From: Danxiaibacter flavus
GTDB taxonomy: Bacteria > Bacteroidota > Bacteroidia > Chitinophagales > Chitinophagaceae
Length of the DNA: 64,000 bases
Assembly: GCF_041060425.1 (NCBI RefSeq)
Contig: NZ_JAULBC010000002.1
Coordinates: 310,001-374,000 of the forward strand
Reading direction: 5' to 3'
The notes under the pieces were generated by a model. It was not told the DNA's origin, made no database searches, and was given only the letters and a program-made list of their open reading frames with translations. Made by a program: the position numbers and the translations under genes. Of this stretch, positions 1-9,366 are shown piece after piece (within the stretch, counting starts at the first letter, position 1; the number at the start of each line of letters is the position of its first letter).

Positions 1-2
1 AT

Positions 3-902
3 TCAACTACAGCAGGTAGCGTAAGACAAAACTATGGCAAGGTACAAAACGAGGGCATGGAGTTAGCGTTGAGCACTCGTAACATCGAAACCAATAATTT
101 CAGGTGGGGTACCGATTTAGTTGTAACAGCTAATAGAAATAAGATCCTTCAGCTTGGCCCTACAGGCGCACCAATTTATGATCAAACAGGTGCAGGAAAC
201 GCCACTTCTGTTTTAATGGTTGGAAAGCCTATCGGTTCCTTTTTTGGACTTACCCGTGTTGGTGTATATAGCACGGAGGAAACTTCGTTGGCCGCCCGTT
301 ATGGTATGAAGCCAGGCGATTTAAAATTTTACGATAGAAACAATGATGGCAAAATTGATTTGCTAACTGATGGAAGTATTATTGGAAATGCATTTCCAAA
401 ATGGATCATTGGATTTAATAACCGCTTTGCTTACAAAAACTTTGATCTTGGACTTGACATTCAGATCGTGCAAGGCATAACCAAAGCATTTGTACATGAG
501 TCTGCCGAAGATCGCCAGTTGGTTTCAGGAGGTTTGAATTCTACGCTTACAGCATGGCGACCAGATAACCAGAACACACAGGTTGCGCAAGTGCGTCCGG
601 GAAACGGGGGAGCTTATTATCAGTCTTATACTGACACGCATGAAATGTATGATGGTTCATTTATAAGAGGTGCAAATGCTACACTAGGATACAGCTTTTC
701 AAATAATGCTATCAAAAAAGCTGGTTTCCAAAAATTAAGAGTGTACCTGAATGCATCAAACTTCTTCCTGATCACTAAGGCTGCAGGATATGATCCTGAG
801 GGTAGTTCACTTGATAAGCAAATTCCGTTGGTACCGAATACCGACAAATATCAATACCCGGTACCATCAGTTTATTCATTTGGTGTAAATCTCAGTTTAT
901 AA
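3..902 (+). CDS. SusC/RagA-type TonB-dependent outer-membrane transporter, C-terminal part
   Basis: The reading frame is open from the first bases of the window, so the gene is 5'-truncated by the window edge; about 299 residues of a roughly 1000-residue protein are present. The visible part is the end of the beta-barrel. It has the SusC-type segment 'VQNEGMEL', a calcium-loop-like stretch 'DRNNDGKID', and a C-terminus 'YSFGVNLSL' ending in an aromatic/hydrophobic beta-strand typical of outer-membrane barrels. SusC proteins import oligosaccharides or peptides across the outer membrane with TonB energy, capped by a SusD lipoprotein. The SusD gene follows after 20 bp, so the two are co-transcribed. 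The substrate cannot be told from this fragment. Confidence 0.93.
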   Translation, partial: STTAGSVRQNYGKVQNEGMELALSTRNIETNNFRWGTDLVVTANRNKILQLGPTGAPIYDQTGAGNATSVLMVGKPIGSFFGLTRVGVYSTEETSLAARYGMKPGDLKFYDRNNDGKIDLLTDGSIIGNAFPKWIIGFNNRFAYKNFDLGLDIQIVQGITKAFVHESAEDRQLVSGGLNSTLTAWRPDNQNTQVAQVRPGNGGAYYQSYTDTHEMYDGSFIRGANATLGYSFSNNAIKKAGFQKLRVYLNASNFFLITKAAGYDPEGSSLDKQIPLVPNTDKYQYPVPSVYSFGVNLSL

Positions 903-922
903 TTTAATAAATCAATTCATAC

Positions 923-2584
923 ATGAAAGTTATTGCTATGAAAAATAGTATAGCTGTAAGACTCGTCATATTATTCTCTACAGCATCCACGTTGTTTCTT
1001 ACAGGCTGCAAGAAATTTTTAGAAGAAAAGCCAACCTCTGCGTTAACTGATCAATACACATTTACCACGGCTGCAGAAGGAAGCGCGTTAGTTATCGGAG
1101 CCTACAGATCTATGGCCTCTTATACCGGTGGCGCGGGTGATTGGGGCAATTATCTTCCTGCAACCCTTGAATATCCTACCGGTAAGGCATATACTTCAGA
1201 TACGCATGTACAGTTTTGGAAATTTCAAACGAATCAAACTACCGGAGGCTTATTGCAAGACTTTGATAATTTCTGGAATAACAATTACCAGGGTGTTAGG
1301 GATTGTAACTTGTCGATCGCGAAAATACCAGGAATTACTGAGTGGTCGCCAGCTCAACGATCTGCAGCACTTGGAGAAGTTCGTACCCTTCGTGCATGGT
1401 ATTACTTTAACCTGGTACGTTATTTCGGCGACCTGGTAATGGATACTTCAGTTCTTAAAAGCGTTGCTGATGCCCAACAACCCCGCTCTTCTCTTAAGGC
1501 TATTTATGATAACGTAATTATTCCTGACCTGGAGTACGCTGTAAAGCAGAGCAGTTTAGCCGATGCAAAATCTACCAATGGCCGGGTGACCAAATTTGTG
1601 GCCAGAACAATTTTATCTGATGTATATCTTACCTGTGCAGGCTATCCTTACCAGGAAGTAGCAACGGATCCAACTAAAAACTGGTGCGTAGACGGACTGT
1701 TTGCTCAAAGTACATACCCGGTTAATACTTCAAGTGCCAGGGACTTTTTAACAAAGGCACAGGAACAACTGAACGTGTTATATGGTCAGTATACTTTAGG
1801 TACCTATAATGATCTGCATAACCCGGCAAAAAATAATTCCGGCGAAGCAATTTTTCAAATTCAATACCTGACCAACGTAAGTGAGATGACAGGGATCATA
1901 GCTGCTGCACTTCCAGGTCTCAGTCACGTTTCCATGTTCGGTGATGAATATGGCACCTTTATACCGAGCATCGGCTATTTTAATTCTTATAATCCGGCTG
2001 ATTTACGTATCAAGGACCGCCAAATGTTCTATTTCTCCGATACAAAATCAACTAAATATGATCCGGCTCAAGGGCCTGCCGATAAATTTAGTCAGCCGCA
2101 TTTATACAAATATTATGATTCAGTGGCAATCAAAAGTACTGCCCACTCTTCATTGAACTGGACAATTTATCGTTACGCAGATGTATTGTTGATGCTGACG
2201 GAAGTAAACTGGACCCTGAAACAAATAGGCGGAGCTGCTACAGATCAGGATATCATTAAAGGAATTAATGAAGTTAGAACACGTGCAATGCTGCCCACCT
2301 ATCGTGCAAGCGATGTGAACCTTTTCAACATTATGAGTGAACGTGCTTATGAATTGGTATTTGAAAATAAAATGCTTTGGGATCAGCGTCGTACACGTAA
2401 ATGTCTTGTAGATGGCGTTGGCTCATTTGCAGGAATCCAGGATTTCGTTGGACATCAGCCGGTAGGGTTTAGTTTTGCGTTCTCTAAAATGAATTTACTA
2501 TCTCCAATTTCACAAAATGAGATCGCTACTAATGGAAAGTGCTTTCAAAATTTTTCATTCCTTCCTACCCAAAAAGGGCAATAA
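923..2584 (+). CDS. SusD/RagB family nutrient-binding outer-membrane lipoprotein
   Basis: Surface lipoprotein that captures the ligand for the SusC channel encoded just upstream. The signal peptide ends in a lipobox 'LFLTGC' with the lipidated Cys at residue 29 (residue 24 if translation starts at the second Met, 938). Family landmarks are the N-terminal 'FLEEKPTSALT', the TPR-like segment 'LGEVRTLRAWYYFNLVRYFG' near 150-170, and the C-terminal 'YADVLLMLTEV' helix. About 550 residues is normal for SusD. The start at 923 or 938 is undecided because there is no clear Shine-Dalgarno sequence. The last bases overlap an alternative upstream start for the next gene, which I did not use. Confidence 0.95.
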   Translation: MKVIAMKNSIAVRLVILFSTASTLFLTGCKKFLEEKPTSALTDQYTFTTAAEGSALVIGAYRSMASYTGGAGDWGNYLPATLEYPTGKAYTSDTHVQFWKFQTNQTTGGLLQDFDNFWNNNYQGVRDCNLSIAKIPGITEWSPAQRSAALGEVRTLRAWYYFNLVRYFGDLVMDTSVLKSVADAQQPRSSLKAIYDNVIIPDLEYAVKQSSLADAKSTNGRVTKFVARTILSDVYLTCAGYPYQEVATDPTKNWCVDGLFAQSTYPVNTSSARDFLTKAQEQLNVLYGQYTLGTYNDLHNPAKNNSGEAIFQIQYLTNVSEMTGIIAAALPGLSHVSMFGDEYGTFIPSIGYFNSYNPADLRIKDRQMFYFSDTKSTKYDPAQGPADKFSQPHLYKYYDSVAIKSTAHSSLNWTIYRYADVLLMLTEVNWTLKQIGGAATDQDIIKGINEVRTRAMLPTYRASDVNLFNIMSERAYELVFENKMLWDQRRTRKCLVDGVGSFAGIQDFVGHQPVGFSFAFSKMNLLSPISQNEIATNGKCFQNFSFLPTQKGQ

Positions 2585-2621
2585 AACTGAAACAGCATTA
2601 CTAATTAATTATAAGTATAAA

Positions 2622-3782
2622 ATGAACAATAGAATTTCATTACTATTAATCGTCTCAATAATATTTAGCTGCAGTTGTACTAAGCAGGATTATTTTAATA
2701 TTCCTACCGATGGGAATGGAAATGCGGTTATAACGACCGTTTCAACCTGCACATCACCTGGTATTACATTATTGGATAGCGGTTTTGTGGTGAATGCCAC
2801 GCTCCCTAACGCAAAGGCAGGAGATATTATGACCGTTGAGTTACTTAAGTCCCAGGTACCAGCGGGCGGTGGCAGTGAGCAGTTGCTTCCTTTAGCCGGT
2901 ACACAAAAACAAATTACGGTTGATAAAGATTTAAAAGCCACGGTAAATTTTACCAGACAGGAGGCTAAGATGAATGTGCCCGGAGATGTTGTTACAGTTA
3001 CTTTTGCCGGCAAAACAGAATCTGCTTCAGTTGTGGTTACTATGAAAAAGGCACTAACCGTATCAACCCCACAGTACAATGGCAGTGCCATTAATGTGGT
3101 GCGCGGTGCCGGCACGGCTGAAATGAAGATCATGGTTCAGCCAGTATCTTACAAGTACTTAGGTTCAGTAGAAGTGAAGAAAAAAAATGGGACCAATGAT
3201 GCATGGGTGAATGTTGGTAACTTCCCTTCTGAATCTGCAGTACCTATTTCTGGTGATGATTTTGCAGTTGGCAAAGATACCATGTACTATTCTTTTATCT
3301 CTAAAGTCAATAATTTTGCCGATACTGTGAAAGTTTCTGTTATCAACAACAATCCTTATTTCTTTTTTAAGAAATCCGGAGTACTTGAACTTGGCGGATC
3401 AAAAGCTGGTGTGAATCTGTTGATCAATGCGAACGTCACAGCAACGGATGCTAATGCTATGTTGGCTATTGATAATAAATCAATCACCCTGCATGGCGGT
3501 TCAGCCTGGATTGCCGCAGGAAATTCAATATCATTCGTTCCTTCAACACTTGCGCAGTATAATCAAAACGATCCGGTTAGCACCCAGGCTGCCTTCGCGT
3601 CTGGAACTCCAACAACTACCGCTGATCCTGTCGCTGGTGAAGGCGTTTACATTTTCAAGCTTGTAAACAACGGAGTGGAGTATTACGGTATGTTGAAAAT
3701 AGCAAATGCTGTTCCGGGTACATCATTGGGCTATGAGTATCGTATTGGAAACCTGTATTCACAACTTGCCGATCTTAAATAA
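2622..3782 (+). CDS. SusCD-associated lipoprotein of unknown function
   Basis: Predicted 386-residue lipoprotein. I chose the ATG at 2622 because the protein then opens with a signal peptide and a lipobox-like 'IIFSCSC' (Cys17 or Cys19); a longer frame begins at 2517 inside susD but gives no signal sequence. The body is rich in short beta-strand patterns and Asn/Gly turns, as in the Ig-like or SusE/SusF-like lipoproteins that often follow susD, but I recognise no specific family. It lies 37 bp after susD and before a strong terminator, so it is the third gene of the operon and probably helps bind the same substrate at the cell surface. Confidence 0.8.
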   Translation: MNNRISLLLIVSIIFSCSCTKQDYFNIPTDGNGNAVITTVSTCTSPGITLLDSGFVVNATLPNAKAGDIMTVELLKSQVPAGGGSEQLLPLAGTQKQITVDKDLKATVNFTRQEAKMNVPGDVVTVTFAGKTESASVVVTMKKALTVSTPQYNGSAINVVRGAGTAEMKIMVQPVSYKYLGSVEVKKKNGTNDAWVNVGNFPSESAVPISGDDFAVGKDTMYYSFISKVNNFADTVKVSVINNNPYFFFKKSGVLELGGSKAGVNLLINANVTATDANAMLAIDNKSITLHGGSAWIAAGNSISFVPSTLAQYNQNDPVSTQAAFASGTPTTTADPVAGEGVYIFKLVNNGVEYYGMLKIANAVPGTSLGYEYRIGNLYSQLADLK

Positions 3783-3800
3783 AGTTTCATTTTCATATCA

Positions 3801-3842
3801 TTAAAATAAAAGTCGCTGAAGGTTCAGCGACTTTTATTTTAA
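3801..3842. terminator. Strong bidirectional intrinsic terminator
   Basis: Two perfectly complementary 20-base arms (3801-3820 and 3823-3842) are separated by only GG. The stem core is AGTCGCTGAA, and the arms end in A/T-rich tracts that give a U-run on either strand. It lies 18 bp after the lipoprotein stop and closes the SusCD operon; it could also stop read-through from the right. Confidence 0.9.
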
Positions 3843-4026
3843 TTGTCAATAGAAATTTTATAACCTTTTTTACTTTTGGTAAATAATTTATGCAAAGCTT
3901 TTTAGCAATTAACGCTCTGCCAGGCCTCCAGGCTTAGCAGCCTCACTCTATCGCTTGGCAGCGATCTTCCTCCCACACCAGGCTTCGCATTAATCGGCTA
4001 ATAGCTCATAGCTGACAGCTCACAGC
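3843..4026. repeat. Intergenic segment ending in a single word-array arm (family I)
   Basis: No gene is visible. Bases 3997-4030 consist of variants of the word AGCTCATAGCTGACAGCT and abut the stop codon of the TonB receptor gene. The same word recurs at about 42190-42215, 42672-42705 and 42818-42858. Only the C/T-oriented right arm is present here. Confidence 0.55.
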
Positions 4027-6840
4027 TTAAAAGCTTAGTCCCAGTTTTGCAAAGAACCTTCTGCCATCAAATCCCATTTGAACAGGATCCCATGGGCCTC
4101 CTGATTCACCGTCGTAAGCAGACATGTTAGCACCCTTGACTATACCAAGGTCTGGATGGATATTAAACACGTTATCGCAACCAACAGAAACTGATATTTT
4201 TTTGGAGAAGCGGTAACTCAGATAGAGATCACTCACCAGCTTTCCGCTATAGTTAAATTGTTCAGGAACCAGTTCGCCGGTCTTGTCCAGCGCTACAAGC
4301 GGAGGATAAGTGTTTTCATAACCGTAGCCCAATATTTCTATCTTACCAAAGTATGTAAAGTAAGTACCAACGGAAAGCTTATCAAATCCATATTCAAGAT
4401 TTAGTCCCAGTTTTACTGGCGGAGCGGATGCCAACACATATTTCTGTTCGCGGTCACTAAAAAATGACTGTTGGTGTTCATATGTATCATTCAGCGCTTC
4501 AGGTATATTAATCTTATCAATAGTCATATGCTGGAAGTTACCGGCAAACAATGCTTTAAAGCTATTTTTCTGCCAATGTTTTGTGTAGTTGAGAACTACA
4601 TCGAGACCATAATTGGTGGTATTTACAGCGTTCGCATAAAACTGGGCCTGCGCTACATTCAACTGTTCAAGAATTGGTTTAATCGCTTCTACTGATTCAT
4701 CAAATTGTCCGGACAATACCACACGATCTTTGATCTTTACCATATATCCATCCAGAGTAACTGTAAACTCTTTTGAAGGCTTCCATGAAAAGCCCAGACT
4801 GGCATTCACTGATTTTTCCTGTTTCAGGTTGGGGATACCTGCAGCACGTGTGATCGGACTATAATTGGGTGCAATCTTCACTTCAAAGATCTTTCCTCCC
4901 TGCACATTGGTGAACGTATTACTGAAATTGATCTGTTGCAATGATGGCGCTCTATAGCCAGTACTTACCGAACCGCGTATATTAAAGTTGCTTGTCAACT
5001 TGTACCGTGTATCAAACTTGTAAGTGCTTAAGAAACCAAAGTCGCTATAGTTTTCCATTCTAATCGCCACTCCAACCAACCATTTATTTGTAACATCCAT
5101 TTCACCATCAATGTATAAGCCAATGTTAGATCTGTTTGCTTTTATCGCATCAGCAGGCTGAAATCCCGGAAAGCCTTGTGCGCCTGCAGCTACATTTGAA
5201 GTATCGCCACTTGCGTTAACCACTGTTTTATTGGGATCATAATTTTTGTAAGAAGCCTCTTCACCTTCATAAATACTGTACCGTTCATAACGGTATTCAG
5301 CACCAAAACTTAAAGTAAAGCCCTTGGCGATATTCGCGTAATGCCTACTTACATCTGCATTGATGGTATTTTGAATAAAGGAAAAACCGCCGTCATCAAA
5401 GCGGTTCCTGTTTGCGCCTTCTGCATTCAGAGAAGCGTTGAATGTTTTAGTTCCATAGTAGTGAAAGTTGTTTCCTCCAATGGTGTTACTAACATCCCAG
5501 TTCCAGTTATTTCCAAAGGAGCCTTTAAAACCAAAGGCAAGTGATCCATCAGAGATATGCACGTTCTGCAGGGGATTGAAAAATATTTCGCCTGTATTTC
5601 CCGGCCCCGAATAATGCATTATTCCGGGGACAAATGTTAGCGTTCCGTTCGCATCTGTAGGAAAACGCCCGGGCCTGTCCGAAAAGTTTCTCGTATAAGC
5701 GTATGCTTCCGATTCCTTGTAGTTATATCCGCCAAAGAAATAGAAAGACGTTTTGGAGTTAGTAAAAGGCATTTCAGCATTTAACATCCCTCCCACACTC
5801 TTAATGGAACCGTTACCATGTGCTCTGCGCCCCGTATTAACGGGGAGCGCATTTGCATTGGTAGTCACATTTGTATCAGGCACCTGTCTGAAAGTCTTGC
5901 CCTGAGAAAAAAGATTGGCTGACAAATTTATGAAGCCATTGTTTTTGCCAACCGGCAGTCCGTAGTTAAGCCCCAGTCTTACCGCATTTCCGTCAAGCTG
6001 GTTGCCTGTTACGTATTGTTTCGGATCTGCACTGTTCAACGGATTGTACTTATGGTCATAATAGCCGGCCCATCCGGCATCTACGGCCAGGTGCTTTACA
6101 TCTTTTTTTAGAATGATATTGATAACACCAGCTATGGCATCCGAACCATATTGAGCCGAAGCACCGTCGCGCAGTATTTCCACCCTATCGATACTTGCTT
6201 CTGGAATGGCATTCAGATCAGTTCCTGAATTACCACGTCCTCTTGTGCCAAACAGTGCCACAAATGCTGTCTGATGCCTTCTTTTACCATTGATTAAAAC
6301 AAGTGTCTGATCCGGCCCTAATCCACGCAGTGTGGCGAGATCGATGGCATCGGCACCATCACTACCACTTTGCCTGTTATAGTTAAATGAGGGAGCCAGC
6401 ACATTCAACAAAGAAGTAAGATCCGTCTTTGCAGTTGTTTGCCCCGCCTGGTTAACATTGATCACATCAACCGGCACAGGCGTTTCCGTACGAATACGGC
6501 CACCCCCACGAGAACCCACCACAACTACCTGCCCCAATTCCGTTACAGCAGGATCAAGACTGACTTCTACGTTTGTCTGTCCATTAATCTGAACAAATTT
6601 TACCGCATATCCTGTATAGCTTATTTCAAGCTGATCTTTTGATTTTGCATTCACGGAAAACATTCCGGAGGCATCAGTTAATGCTCCGGATCCGGTTGAC
6701 TTAACTTTTACCGATACACCCTGCATCGGTTGCTTTGTAGTACTTTCAGTAATTTTTCCGCTAACTTTTATGGTCTGAGAGAGAGCTGCCGTGGCGTTCA
6801 ACAAGAAGAACACTATCAGCGAAGTCAGGTGTTTCTTCAT
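4027..6840 (-). CDS. TonB-dependent receptor with carboxypeptidase-regulatory-like N-domain
   Basis: Outer-membrane active transporter of 937 residues. It has a signal peptide (MKKHLTSLIVFFLLNATAALS, residues 1-21), a CarboxypepD_reg-like beta-sandwich at about 24-100 ('VSGKITESTTKQPMQGVSV'), a plug domain at about 115-240 with 'LRGLGPDQTLVLINGKRRH' and 'VEILRDGASAQYGSDAIAGV', then a long barrel ending in 'FFAKLGLSF'. The plug resembles the 'NGKRRH' subgroup of receptors rather than SusC, and no SusD partner is adjacent. The substrate is unknown; siderophore, vitamin or small glycan are all possible. It is transcribed alone, with its 5' side facing the word array and scaffold gap. Confidence 0.93.
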   Translation of the reverse strand: MKKHLTSLIVFFLLNATAALSQTIKVSGKITESTTKQPMQGVSVKVKSTGSGALTDASGMFSVNAKSKDQLEISYTGYAVKFVQINGQTNVEVSLDPAVTELGQVVVVGSRGGGRIRTETPVPVDVINVNQAGQTTAKTDLTSLLNVLAPSFNYNRQSGSDGADAIDLATLRGLGPDQTLVLINGKRRHQTAFVALFGTRGRGNSGTDLNAIPEASIDRVEILRDGASAQYGSDAIAGVINIILKKDVKHLAVDAGWAGYYDHKYNPLNSADPKQYVTGNQLDGNAVRLGLNYGLPVGKNNGFINLSANLFSQGKTFRQVPDTNVTTNANALPVNTGRRAHGNGSIKSVGGMLNAEMPFTNSKTSFYFFGGYNYKESEAYAYTRNFSDRPGRFPTDANGTLTFVPGIMHYSGPGNTGEIFFNPLQNVHISDGSLAFGFKGSFGNNWNWDVSNTIGGNNFHYYGTKTFNASLNAEGANRNRFDDGGFSFIQNTINADVSRHYANIAKGFTLSFGAEYRYERYSIYEGEEASYKNYDPNKTVVNASGDTSNVAAGAQGFPGFQPADAIKANRSNIGLYIDGEMDVTNKWLVGVAIRMENYSDFGFLSTYKFDTRYKLTSNFNIRGSVSTGYRAPSLQQINFSNTFTNVQGGKIFEVKIAPNYSPITRAAGIPNLKQEKSVNASLGFSWKPSKEFTVTLDGYMVKIKDRVVLSGQFDESVEAIKPILEQLNVAQAQFYANAVNTTNYGLDVVLNYTKHWQKNSFKALFAGNFQHMTIDKINIPEALNDTYEHQQSFFSDREQKYVLASAPPVKLGLNLEYGFDKLSVGTYFTYFGKIEILGYGYENTYPPLVALDKTGELVPEQFNYSGKLVSDLYLSYRFSKKISVSVGCDNVFNIHPDLGIVKGANMSAYDGESGGPWDPVQMGFDGRRFFAKLGLSF

Positions 6841-6906
6841 AAACGTGGTTTGTCTATGAAGTTAAACCAAAAGAAAACAAACATCGTTTAAAATAAGCTT
6901 TAAAGG

Positions 6907-7042
6907 AAGACCGTAAGACGTGTAAGACATGTAAGACATGTAAGACACGTAAGACAGTAAGATCGTAAGAAAGCTGTTGCGAATGCGGCAGGTTCTCAAA
7001 ACATAACATCTTACTATCTCACTTTCTTACTATCTTACGAGG
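6907..7042. repeat. Word array, family A (GTAAGAC / TTACGGTC), left part
   Basis: Bases 6907-6970 repeat GTAAGACCG/GTAAGACAT-type units. A 38-bp spacer follows, and 7009-7042 repeats the complement (CTTACTATCTTAC). The array continues beyond the scaffold gap. The spacer resembles the two spacers of the array at 9365-9648, so these are copies of one element family. Confidence 0.85.
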
Positions 7043-7052
7043 TTCTATCTTC

Positions 7053-7152
7053 NNNNNNNNNNNNNNNNNNNNNNNNNNNNNNNNNNNNNNNNNNNNNNNN
7101 NNNNNNNNNNNNNNNNNNNNNNNNNNNNNNNNNNNNNNNNNNNNNNNNNNNN
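7053..7152. other. Assembly gap of 100 N
   Basis: Exactly 100 N, the conventional filler for a gap of unknown size. It interrupts the family A array between the TonB receptor and the acetyltransferase gene, so the real array length and any sequence inside are unknown. Confidence 0.99.
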
Positions 7153-7260
7153 TTACGGTCTTACGGTCTTACGGTCTTACGGTCTTACGGTCTTACGGTC
7201 TTACGGTCTTACGGTCTTACGGTCTTACGGTCTTACGGTCTTACGGTCTTACGGTCTTAT
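7153..7260. repeat. Perfect 8-bp tandem repeat, 13 copies of TTACGGTC
   Basis: Thirteen exact copies run from 7153 to 7256, followed by TTAT. This is the right-hand arm of the family A array and continues out of the N gap. It ends 27 bp before the start codon of the acetyltransferase gene, so the promoter of that gene must lie in or beyond the array. Confidence 0.97.
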
Positions 7261-7283
7261 CTTTGGCGCATAAAAAACTATTT

Positions 7284-7574
7284 ATGGTAGAGATAGCATT
7301 GCAATTAGATGAAAAACAACATGGCGCATTTACCGCAAATGAAGGTGACGAACAAATCGGGGAAATGGTGGTTTCCATTAAGAATGATGAATTAACGGTC
7401 TATCATACGGAGGTTGCTCCCAAAGCAGAAGGAAAGGGTGTCGCCAAAAGCCTGCTCGATACGATGGTAAAATATGCAAGAGAAAATGCATTAAAGGTTA
7501 TTCCACTTTGTCCATACGTACACCTGCAGTTCCGCCGGCACGAAAGTGATTATGCCGATTTGTGGAAAAAATGA
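7284..7574 (+). CDS. Small GNAT-like N-acetyltransferase (COG2388 / YjdJ-like)
   Basis: A 96-residue protein with the compact single-domain acetyltransferase fold. 'YHTEVAPKAEGKGVAKSLLDTMVKYAREN' (about residues 36-64) holds the acetyl-CoA-binding G-x-G-x-A loop, followed by 'VIPLCPYVHLQFRRH', the family's 'xIPLCsy' strand. The substrate is unknown for this family. I prefer the ATG at 7284 ('MVEIALQLDE') over a TTG at 7263, because family members begin at that strand. It has no partner on the same strand within an operon distance. Confidence 0.85.
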   Translation: MVEIALQLDEKQHGAFTANEGDEQIGEMVVSIKNDELTVYHTEVAPKAEGKGVAKSLLDTMVKYARENALKVIPLCPYVHLQFRRHESDYADLWKK

Positions 7575-7576
7575 TT

Positions 7577-7765
7577 CCATGTACGATGTGAGATGTACGA
7601 TGTGAGATGTACGGTGTACGATGTGAGACCATGCACAATGTTAGGTGTACGGTGTTAGATGTACGGTGTTAGGCGTATGATTTGATTTTAGTGTCAGATG
7701 TTGGCAGCCTGTCGCATACACTGACACCCGACGCCTCACACCTGACACCTGATACCTAATAGCTC
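7577..7765. repeat. Word array, family B left arm with family C right arm
   Basis: Left arm: 7577-7680 repeats GATGTACGRTGTKAG variants directly after the acetyltransferase stop. Right arm: 7718-7765 repeats CACCTGACACCTGATACCT variants. Together they fill the gap to the antiporter gene. The same left word occurs at 40277 and 49835, the right word at several later loci. Confidence 0.8.
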
Positions 7766-7777
7766 AATGCTTTTCCT

Positions 7778-7843
7778 ATGCTGCAAGACAAACTTCTTCT
7801 TATTATAAGCTTATTACTTTGTGTGTCCATCTTATCATGCTGA
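7778..7843 (+). pseudogene. Out-of-frame first transmembrane helix of the antiporter
   Basis: An ATG at 7778 opens 'MLQDKLLLIISLLLCVSIL', a good first membrane helix for a CPA1 Na+/H+ antiporter, but this frame stops at 7841-7843. Adding one base near 7831-7837 would join it directly to 'IMLSDKLRISYPIFLVIAG' of the downstream frame. The arrangement indicates a one-base deletion, either real or a sequencing/assembly error. Confidence 0.65.
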
Positions 7844-9366
7844 GTGATAAGCTGCGGATATCCTATCCTATTTTCCTGGTTATTGCAGGATTATTTATCA
7901 GTTTTATTCCGGGCTTACCGGATATGCAATTTGATCCGGACCTTATCTTCCTGATCTTCTTACCACCGCTATTATATTCTGCAGCGTGGAATACTGCATG
8001 GAATGATTTCTGGAAAAATAAACGGCCGATTTTTTTGCTGGCATTCGGGCTGGTGATAGCCACAGCATCGGCAGTTGCGTGGTTCTCTACATCCATCATT
8101 CCCGGGTTTACATTGCCGCTTGGCTTTCTTCTTGGAGGCATTATATCACCACCTGATGCAATTGCAGCTACCAGTGTAATGCAAAATCTTAAAATGCCCA
8201 AACGCGTTGTTACCATTTTAGAAGGAGAAAGTCTGATTAATGATGCATCGAGCCTCATCCTTTTCCGTGTTGCCTTAGCAACCATCTTAACGGGACAATT
8301 TGCGCTAGTTAAGGCAGAAACAGATTTTGTAATAGTAGGTTTAATGGGAACTGTTATTGGCCTCACGCTGGCTCATATCATATATGCCATTCACCGTTTT
8401 CTTCCAACCAACGCAAGCATTGATACCGCAATCAGTCTTATCAGTCCCTACCTGATGTATATCGCTGCGGAGCATTTTCATTTTTCCGGTGTTCTGTCAG
8501 TTGTAACGGGCGGGCTGTTTTTATCGTTCCGGTCGCAGGACATTTTCAGCTACAATTCAAGGCTCCAGATGCATAACGTATGGAGTACAATTGTATTTAT
8601 GCTTAACGGTGTAGTATTTATACTGATCGGACTTCAACTAAGGAGCATCATCAATGGAATTGAAGGATACTCAATATCACAGGCCATCATGTATGCATTG
8701 CTGATCTCGTTGTTGATCATGCTCATTCGCATTGCCTGGGTTTTCCCCGGTGCATACATTCCCAGGCTTTTAAGCAAGAAAATCAGGACGAACGAACCTG
8801 ATCCCGGGTGGAAAAATGTCTTTATTATTGGCTGGAGTGGCATGCGCGGTGTAGTCTCCCTGGCGTCAGCATTGGCTATTCCACTTACACTTACCGATGG
8901 CAAAGCTTTTCCACATCGCGATCTGATTCTCTTTATCAGCTTTGTTGTGATACTTTTCACATTGGTATTGCAAGGTCTTAGTCTGCCCTTTCTCATCCGC
9001 CTTCTGAAAATAAACCCAGCGGGAGATGAGGCCTCACTGGAACTGGCTATACGGCTGCGACTCGCCGAGATATCATTGGACTACATGGATGAAAATTATA
9101 AAGAGCTTGCCGACAACGATGCCTACAGACGCGTAAAAGACCGTTATGCCCGCATGATTGAAATTGCAGGTAATCGATTATCCGCGGCCAGCAAAGAAGA
9201 CAATGCTGCTTCCTTTTTACCCAAATACAGGCAAATGCTTATCAACCTTGTAACCATCAGGCGAAATGAGCTTAAAAAAATGCGAAAGGAAAACAGCTTT
9301 CCCGACGAACTGATCAGGAAAAAAGAAGAAGAACTCGACCTGGAAGAAGCAAGGCTTAGAAGATAG
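7837..9366 (+). CDS. Na+/H+ antiporter, CPA1 family, probably lacking its first helix
   Basis: Inner-membrane cation/proton exchanger for pH and sodium homeostasis. Hydrophobic helices fill residues 10-400. The signature 'EGESLINDASSLILF' carries the conserved Asn-Asp pair, and 'GGIISPPDAIAA' and 'GWSGMRGVVSLASALAIP' are also typical. The soluble tail (about 405-509) is charged and helical. From the ATG at 7837 the protein has 509 residues (a TTG at 7819 adds six). Intact relatives start about 20 residues earlier with a further helix, which is encoded upstream in another frame. The stop codon is followed at once by a GTAAGACC word array. Confidence 0.9.
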   Translation: MLSDKLRISYPIFLVIAGLFISFIPGLPDMQFDPDLIFLIFLPPLLYSAAWNTAWNDFWKNKRPIFLLAFGLVIATASAVAWFSTSIIPGFTLPLGFLLGGIISPPDAIAATSVMQNLKMPKRVVTILEGESLINDASSLILFRVALATILTGQFALVKAETDFVIVGLMGTVIGLTLAHIIYAIHRFLPTNASIDTAISLISPYLMYIAAEHFHFSGVLSVVTGGLFLSFRSQDIFSYNSRLQMHNVWSTIVFMLNGVVFILIGLQLRSIINGIEGYSISQAIMYALLISLLIMLIRIAWVFPGAYIPRLLSKKIRTNEPDPGWKNVFIIGWSGMRGVVSLASALAIPLTLTDGKAFPHRDLILFISFVVILFTLVLQGLSLPFLIRLLKINPAGDEASLELAIRLRLAEISLDYMDENYKELADNDAYRRVKDRYARMIEIAGNRLSAASKEDNAASFLPKYRQMLINLVTIRRNELKKMRKENSFPDELIRKKEEELDLEEARLRR

